A DNA stretch of 64,000 nt from an uncultured Verrucomicrobiales bacterium (GTDB lineage Bacteria; Verrucomicrobiota; Verrucomicrobiia; Verrucomicrobiales; DEV007): the NCBI GenBank assembly GCA_937922595.1, contig CALAIY010000028.1, positions 1 through 64,000 on the forward strand, written 5' to 3'. The notes below the pieces were generated by a model. That model did no database searches, was not told the origin of the DNA, and saw nothing but the letters and a program-made list of their open reading frames with translations. Shown one piece after another: positions 59,365 through 64,000 of the stretch (its first letter is position 1; the number at the start of each line of letters is the position of its first letter). Both the position numbers and the translations under genes were made by a program.

Positions 59365-59943
59365 TTATGGGGTTTTTGCTTTTTTAGCAGCTGCGCTTGC
59401 GGATCGAAGAGGATTCTCGCCGTCGAGGATAATGGCGTTTTCCGGCGGAGCCGGGGTGGCGGAGAGGATGGTTTCTTGAGGGAGGGCTTCGCCGGCAAAG
59501 TCGGCGGCTAGGGCGAGAAGGGCGGCGGCGGTGCCGGGCTGGGTGTAATCAGCGGCGATGGTGAGGGATGGCTTTTTGCCTTCGATAATGGCTTGGACGA
59601 TGGGCTCTCCGTCTGCGGTCTCGCTGCGGGCGGTGCGGTAGCCGAGATTGCTCTGGCCAAGGGTGCCTTCGATGTAGTTGGTAGTTTTGGTGAGAGCATC
59701 GCTATCACCGGGGGCTGGGAGACCGAGAATTTCTTCGAGGGTGCGACGAAATCCGGCGATGGAGGGCTCGCTGAGCGGGACGCGAAAGGTGGCTTGAAGG
59801 CGGCGGTCGATCCCTGCGGCGGCGCGTTCGGCTTCGGCATTGCGGTTTCCGTAGAAGATGAAGATTGAGGCGACTCCGAGGATCCCGATGCCAAGAGGGA
59901 GGCCGATGAGGCAGAATCGTATGATTTTCGCGGGGGTAGGCAT
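59365..59943 (-). CDS. Membrane-anchored hypothetical protein with a degenerate M28-like core
   Basis: 192 residues. One N-terminal membrane helix (8-30) and a soluble region. The segment NYIEGTLGQSNLGYRTARSE, then EPIVQAIIEGKKPSLTIAADYTQPGTAAALLALAADFAG (about 89-151) matches the order of M28 aminopeptidases: (N)VIaelpG, vvvgaHyDs, and GvaallelAr. The zinc-binding His-x-Asp is replaced (AADY), and the DNaSG loop is absent. It is shorter than any M28 enzyme and should be inactive. The M28 link is inference. Confidence 0.6.
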   Translation of the reverse strand: MPTPAKIIRFCLIGLPLGIGILGVASIFIFYGNRNAEAERAAAGIDRRLQATFRVPLSEPSIAGFRRTLEEILGLPAPGDSDALTKTTNYIEGTLGQSNLGYRTARSETADGEPIVQAIIEGKKPSLTIAADYTQPGTAAALLALAADFAGEALPQETILSATPAPPENAIILDGENPLRSASAAAKKAKTP

Positions 59944-59965
59944 GAGAGGAATGAGGGTTTAAGGG

Positions 59966-61072
59966 CTATCGCCGGCTGATGTCTTCGAGGATGGATTTGG
60001 CGGCGCGGTGGTGGGCGTTGCCTTCGCCGAGCTTTTTGAGAGTTTCCTGGAGGGCGGATTGCATTTGCTGGCGTGAATCGGGCTGGAGGAGGCTTTCGAG
60101 GGTAGTGGTGAGTTTTTCGGGAGTGAGATCGTTTTGGATGAGCTCAGGGACGATTTCTTTGCCGGCGAGGACGTTTACGATGCCCAGGTGGTCTACTTTA
60201 ATGACGGCTTTGCCGATGGCATACGTGAGCGGGGCGACTTTGTATACGAGGCAATAGGGCATTCCGGCGAGGGCGGCTTCCATGGTGGCGGTGCCGGAGG
60301 CGATAGCCCCGGCCCAGCATCGCTTGATGAGCGGGCGGAAGGTGCCGATTTCGATGGGGCAGAAATCGCCGGAGATGGCGCGCATTTGTTCGGCGCGGGC
60401 GTCGGTGACGGCGGAGGCGACGAATTTGAGGTGGGGGTGTTTCGCTGAAAGCTGTTTCGCAGCAGCGAGCATTATGGGGAAGTGCTTTTCGACTTCGCGG
60501 GCGCGACTGCCGGGGAAGAGGCCGATGAGATTGGGATCACGCTCGGAATCAGCAGTGGGCGCAGGGTATTCGTCGGCAAGAGGGTGGCCGACGCATTCGG
60601 TGGGAAGGCCGCTGGCTTCGTAGAGGGGAACTTCGAAGGGAAAGATGCAGAGCATACGGTGGAGGACGCGCGCCATGCCGGGAATGCGGCGGCGATTCCA
60701 GGCCCATACTTGGGGGCTGATGTAGTAGATGCGGCGGGCGGGATCGGATTCGGTGGCGAGGGCGCGCGCCATGCGAAGATTAAAGCCGGGGTAATCGATG
60801 AAGATGACGGCGTCGGGCTTTTCCTGGCGGATGCGACGCTGGGTCTCGCTGAATTTGCGCTTGAAATATGGGTAGTTTTTCAGGACTTCCCAGAGGCCAA
60901 CGACGCCGGCGGCTTCGGTCCAATTGTCGAGGCTGGAGCCGATTTCTTCTTCCATTTCGGCTCCGCCTAAGCCGCTGAGTTGAATCCCAGGGGCGCGCTC
61001 TTTCAGCGCGCGCACGAGCTGGGCTCCGTGGGCGTCGCCGCTGCGCTCGCCGGCGATGAGGAAGAGTTTCAC
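59966..61072 (-). CDS. lpxB: Lipid-A-disaccharide synthase
   Basis: 368 residues from the GTG at 61072 (VKLFLIAGERSGDAHGAQLV). GT19 family: joins UDP-diacylglucosamine and lipid X. Visible motifs: GLGGAEMEEEIGS, VIFIDYPGFNLRMA, YYISPQVWAWNRRRI, FPFEVPLYEASGLPTECVGHPLAD, LFPGSRAREVEKH and ASGTATMEAALAGMPYCLVYKV. The GTG overlaps the stop of the oxidoreductase gene by four bases (GTGA). Confidence 0.95.
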   Translation of the reverse strand: MKLFLIAGERSGDAHGAQLVRALKERAPGIQLSGLGGAEMEEEIGSSLDNWTEAAGVVGLWEVLKNYPYFKRKFSETQRRIRQEKPDAVIFIDYPGFNLRMARALATESDPARRIYYISPQVWAWNRRRIPGMARVLHRMLCIFPFEVPLYEASGLPTECVGHPLADEYPAPTADSERDPNLIGLFPGSRAREVEKHFPIMLAAAKQLSAKHPHLKFVASAVTDARAEQMRAISGDFCPIEIGTFRPLIKRCWAGAIASGTATMEAALAGMPYCLVYKVAPLTYAIGKAVIKVDHLGIVNVLAGKEIVPELIQNDLTPEKLTTTLESLLQPDSRQQMQSALQETLKKLGEGNAHHRAAKSILEDISRR

Positions 61073-61992
61073 GCGTTTGATTCCGTGATCTGCCGAGTGA
61101 TTTCGAGGGCGAGTTCGAGGGCGGCGAGGCCATCGTGGCCGGAGACTTTGGGCTGCACGCCGGCGGCGGCGCATTCGAGGAAGGCTGCGAGTTCGAGCTT
61201 GAGCGGCTCATCTTTGGCGACGGCGACCTCATCGCGTTTGATCTCAAGGCCATCTTTTTTGTAGAGGAAGCCTGCTTGCTCGCCGTAATCGAGCGAGAGG
61301 TAGCTATCACCTTGGAAGACGCGAAGCTTACGCATCTTTTCGGGGCTGATGCGGCTGGCGGTGACATTGGCAACACAGCCGTTTTCAAAGCGAATTCGAG
61401 CGTTGGCGATGTCTTCACGATGGGTGAGGACGGGGACACCTACGGCATCGACGTGGGCGATGGGCGAGCGGACGAGGTGGAGGATGATTTCAAGGTCGTG
61501 GATCATGACGTCGAGCACAACGCCGATGTCCATGCTCCGCTTGGGAAAGGGCGAGAGGCGGTGGGCTTCGATGAATTTCGCAGCAGTGAGCTGGGCTTCG
61601 AGCGGAGCCATCACGGGATTAAAGCGCTCGATGTGGCCTACCTGAAGCACGCGTCCCGCGTCCCGCGCGGCGTCGACAAGAGCTTGTGCACCTCCGACTG
61701 AGGGCGCGATGGGTTTTTCTACGAGGACGTGCTTACCTTGCCCAAGAAGGAACGTCCCTACCTCGACGTGAAATGCCGTAGGCACCGAGACACTGGCCGC
61801 ATCGACTAGAGTGGCGAATTCCTCGAGGGTGGCGGCGGCTTTGCAGCCAAACCGCTCGGCAGCCTCGGCGGCACGTGCCGGGTCGTTATCGAATACCGCG
61901 GCGAGCTCGACATCGGGGAGCTCCGAGTAGATGCGGGCGTGATTGATTCCTATGGCGCCGACTCCGGCGACCCCTGCTCTGATAGATGGCAT
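61069..61992 (-). CDS. Gfo/Idh/MocA-family oxidoreductase, probable GnnA-like UDP-sugar 3-dehydrogenase
   Basis: 307 residues from the ATG at 61992. Rossmann start GVAGVGAIGINHARIYSEL, then CKAAATLEEFATLVDAASVSVPTAFH, HVLVEKPIAPSV, and VLQVGHIERFNPV; a substrate domain with MDIGVVLDVMIHDLEIIL. The lpxI-oxidoreductase-lpxB order is a recurring lipid A cluster; in such clusters the oxidoreductase is GnnA-like, oxidising UDP-GlcNAc at C3 so an amino group can be added. GnnB is not in view, so the substrate is inferred. Confidence 0.87.
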   Translation of the reverse strand: MPSIRAGVAGVGAIGINHARIYSELPDVELAAVFDNDPARAAEAAERFGCKAAATLEEFATLVDAASVSVPTAFHVEVGTFLLGQGKHVLVEKPIAPSVGGAQALVDAARDAGRVLQVGHIERFNPVMAPLEAQLTAAKFIEAHRLSPFPKRSMDIGVVLDVMIHDLEIILHLVRSPIAHVDAVGVPVLTHREDIANARIRFENGCVANVTASRISPEKMRKLRVFQGDSYLSLDYGEQAGFLYKKDGLEIKRDEVAVAKDEPLKLELAAFLECAAAGVQPKVSGHDGLAALELALEITRQITESNA

Positions 61993-61997
61993 GAGGC

Positions 61998-62828
61998 TTA
62001 TTGCCCCGCCTCGGCGTGGATGGCCACCTTCTTTTCTTTGCAAAGAGCGCGGATTTCATCAAGTCCCAGAAGGAGCGTTGATTTCGCTTCGACGACGATT
62101 GCGTCCACACCGGCTTCCGCGCAGGTAAGGATTGTCTCCGGCCCCACCACTGGGACATCAAAGCGAAAGTCCTGATTGGGCTTCGAGACCTTCACCAGCA
62201 TCGCGCCCCCTTTGCCCAGCTTACCCCCACGCTTGATCGCTTCGTTGGTGCCTTCGAAAGCCTCGACGGCAAGGACAGTCCCCTTCTTCACCACGACGGT
62301 CTGCCCGATATCCATCCGGCTGACCTCTTTCGCGATGCGAAAACCGAACGCAACGTCATCACGGCGTTTCTCCGATAATGCCGGACCACAGACGTGGCCG
62401 GAGGCTGGCAGAAGATCGTCGAGATAGGTGGTAGCGGGCAAAAGCGTGATGCCATCTTTTGCCATTTCTTCGCCCACGGCATTGAAAAGGCTTTCTGCAT
62501 TGCGCTCCTTGAGCTTCCCGATCATGACGAGTGTGCGCATATCGGGCACGAGATCGAAAAGATTACGTGGAGCAATCTGGCCGACCATGACAGCCTCTTT
62601 CACCCCCTCTTTTTTGAAGAATTTGAGCATCTTACCAAGCTGCCCGACGCGGAACCAGCCACTGGTATCAACAAGATCCGAAAGCTCCGGCTTCGTCTCA
62701 CCCTCAAACGCGGCAGCAACGAGCCTGACACCAGGGACGTGTTTCCGCGCAGCAGCTGCGAATGTTTCTGGATAAATCCCGTTGCCGGAGATCATCCCAA
62801 TGGTCTTTGTATGCGTAGGCGCTTCCAA
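61998..62828 (-). CDS. lpxI: UDP-2,3-diacylglucosamine pyrophosphatase LpxI
   Basis: 276 residues from a TTG at 62828. DUF1009: TIGMISGNGIYPETFAAAARK, FRVGQLGKMLKFFKKEGVKEAVMVGQIAPRNLFD, TTYLDDLLPASG, DIGQTVVVKKGTVLAVEAFEGTNEAIKRGG and FDVPVVGPETI. It makes lipid X for LpxB. A GTG start at 62867 is also open, but it would overlap the divergent photolyase gene, so the TTG after GGAGGAGAGGG is preferred. Five bases separate its stop from the next gene. Confidence 0.92.
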   Translation of the reverse strand: MEAPTHTKTIGMISGNGIYPETFAAAARKHVPGVRLVAAAFEGETKPELSDLVDTSGWFRVGQLGKMLKFFKKEGVKEAVMVGQIAPRNLFDLVPDMRTLVMIGKLKERNAESLFNAVGEEMAKDGITLLPATTYLDDLLPASGHVCGPALSEKRRDDVAFGFRIAKEVSRMDIGQTVVVKKGTVLAVEAFEGTNEAIKRGGKLGKGGAMLVKVSKPNQDFRFDVPVVGPETILTCAEAGVDAIVVEAKSTLLLGLDEIRALCKEKKVAIHAEAGQ

Positions 62829-62857
62829 GATTTCATTAGAGCCCCCTCTCCTCCCCC

Positions 62858-64000
62858 ATGGCAACACGATTTAAAACAGCCCTCGTCTGGCACCGCCGCG
62901 ACCTCCGCCTCTCCGATAATCCCGCGCTGCACCACGCGGCCAAAGAAGCCGATCAGGTAATCCCGGTCTATGTGCTGAGTTCGTGGAAAAAAAATCACGA
63001 CTGGTGCGGTGCTCCGCGACAAAAATTTCTCTGCGGGTGCCTCGAAAGCCTCGAAAAAAATTACGAGGCCGCTGGCGCGAAACTCATCATTCGCCAAGGC
63101 GACGCGGCCAAAGAGCTCGAAAAGCTCGTCCTCGAGACCAAAGCCGATGCCCTCTACCTCAACCGCGATGTCGATCCATTTGGCATCGCAAAAGAAAATG
63201 AAGTAACAGAGAGACTAGGCTCCATGGGCTGTAAAATCTCGAGCTTCAAAGACGTGGTGCTTCATGAGAAAGACGAAGTGCTCACTGGCTCAGACAATCC
63301 CTACAAAGTCTACACGCCGTATTCGAATAATTGGTTGAAGCAGCCCAAAGAAAAACCTCTCTCACGCCCCAAGAAACTATCTTCACCAGAAGGCATCAAA
63401 TCACTCCCCCTGCCAACACTCAAGACGTGGGGGCTTAGCGAGCCAAATGCAGAGATCCTTGAGCCAGGCGAGCGTGCAGCGCGAGCACGCCTCAAAGCCG
63501 CTGTCTCCAAGATTATTCCTAGTTATGAGGCGACACGAAATACACCCCACGGCCACACCACTTCACGGCTCGGGCAAGATCTGAGATTCGGGCTCGTTTC
63601 CGTTCGCGAAGTCTACGCTGCAGCCGATTCCGCGCCGAATTCACTCATCTATCGAAAAGAAATCGCATGGCGTGATTTCTACATGGCACTCCTGGGCCAT
63701 TTCCCAGAGGTGCTCGATGGAGAATTCAAAGAAGATTGGCGCGGACTTGATTGGCAAGAAGGGGCTGGCGAAAACTTCGAACGCTGGCAAAAGGGAGAAA
63801 CCGGTTTCCCCATCGTCGACGCCGGGATGCGAGAACTAGCCGCCACAGGATTTATGCACAATCGCGTGCGCATGATCGTCTCGATGTTTCTCACCAAAGA
63901 CCTTCGCATCCATTGGATGGCAGGTGAATCACATTTCATGCAGCAGCTAGTCGATGGCGAAATCGCATCAAACAATGGAGGCTGGCAATGGTCCGCAGGG
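62858..64000 (+). CDS. Cryptochrome/deoxyribodipyrimidine photolyase, 3' end beyond the window
   Basis: 381 residues visible, running off the end. ALVWHRRDLRLSDNPALHHAAK opens the photolyase alpha/beta domain. The FAD-binding domain starts near 215: SRLGQDLRFGLVSVREVY, SLIYRKEIAWRDFYMALL, GETGFPIVDAGMRELAATGFMHNRVRMIVSMFLTKDLRIHW, then FMQQLVDGEIASNNGGWQW, which holds the Trp and Asn near FAD. Class I CPD photolyase or a close relative; repairs UV dimers with blue light. The ATG at 62858 is 29 bases from the lpxI start. Confidence 0.93.
   Translation, partial: MATRFKTALVWHRRDLRLSDNPALHHAAKEADQVIPVYVLSSWKKNHDWCGAPRQKFLCGCLESLEKNYEAAGAKLIIRQGDAAKELEKLVLETKADALYLNRDVDPFGIAKENEVTERLGSMGCKISSFKDVVLHEKDEVLTGSDNPYKVYTPYSNNWLKQPKEKPLSRPKKLSSPEGIKSLPLPTLKTWGLSEPNAEILEPGERAARARLKAAVSKIIPSYEATRNTPHGHTTSRLGQDLRFGLVSVREVYAAADSAPNSLIYRKEIAWRDFYMALLGHFPEVLDGEFKEDWRGLDWQEGAGENFERWQKGETGFPIVDAGMRELAATGFMHNRVRMIVSMFLTKDLRIHWMAGESHFMQQLVDGEIASNNGGWQWSAG

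Noticed and set aside
30795-64000. Reassignment of TGA to Trp
   Set aside because: TGA is used as an ordinary stop in several genes here (e.g. the glycine-zipper lipoprotein, transpeptidase and subtilase), and the position calls for Cys, not Trp.

Overview
The window reads as one chromosomal segment of a Gram-negative, LPS-bearing bacterium. Verrucomicrobiota (Verrucomicrobiales-like) is the most likely placement. This is inferred from family content: DUF1573, DUF3500, DUF3127, DUF3597, lamin-tail/Calx-beta exoproteins, and a DGDGIPNAxEF-type C-terminal module on two large exported proteins. An lpxI - Gfo/Idh/MocA - lpxB lipid A cluster fits as well. No phage, IS element, CRISPR array or rRNA is visible. 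Genes are densely packed, often coupled by 4-base GTGA/ATGA overlaps, and convergent pairs are separated by strong two-way terminator hairpins.

Layout. 0-5.3 kb: end of a tRNA, a secreted protein, hldD, a Ca/cation antiporter, a YugP-fold protein that has lost its zinc site, a drug/metabolite transporter and a His-rich lipoprotein. 5.3-15.5 kb (+): glycine-zipper lipoprotein, miaA (CTG start), aroB, dprA, topB, two tandem secreted paralogues, rpoA-rplQ. 15.5-25.7 kb: RNA-modification genes (rlmI, a SpoU methylase, a U32 hydroxylase), envelope redox/sulfur genes (DUF1573, two rhodaneses), an L,D-transpeptidase, SOUL and PPK2. 25.7-34.2 kb: ilvD, serA, a TPR-AAA ATPase, a probable selenoprotein and a TPR membrane protein. 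34.3-41 kb: FKBP isomerase, methyltransferase, a lysine 2,3-aminomutase-like radical SAM enzyme, a PH-domain pair, and rpmJ-rpsM-rpsK-rpsD. 41-55.3 kb: DUF3500, a 1127-residue pseudokinase/SUMF1/lectin receptor next to a Kv channel, PatB-like lyase, asnS, and an operon pairing a secreted subtilase with a TPR-CHAT protease. 55.5-64 kb: DUF3127 OB-fold protein with an SSB-like tail, a lamin-tail exoprotein, DUF3597, a degenerate M28-like protein, lpxI-gnnA-like-lpxB, and a photolyase running off the end.

Most notable: (1) at 30795-32795 an exported trypsin-like protease/thioredoxin fusion has an in-frame TGA exactly where the first Cys of the WCxxC redox motif should be. The downstream frame is intact and a bSECIS-like hairpin begins 18 nt after the UGA, so this looks like selenocysteine. 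(2) An exported S8 protease and a TPR-CHAT caspase-fold protease are translationally coupled. (3) A membrane receptor has an N-terminal kinase fold lacking all catalytic residues. (4) Several other hydrolase scaffolds have also lost catalytic residues. (5) The alpha ribosomal operon is split, and S11 carries an acidic ~75-residue N-terminal extension. Start codons were moved inward or outward from the longest frame where a signal peptide, family N-terminus or overlap supported it.
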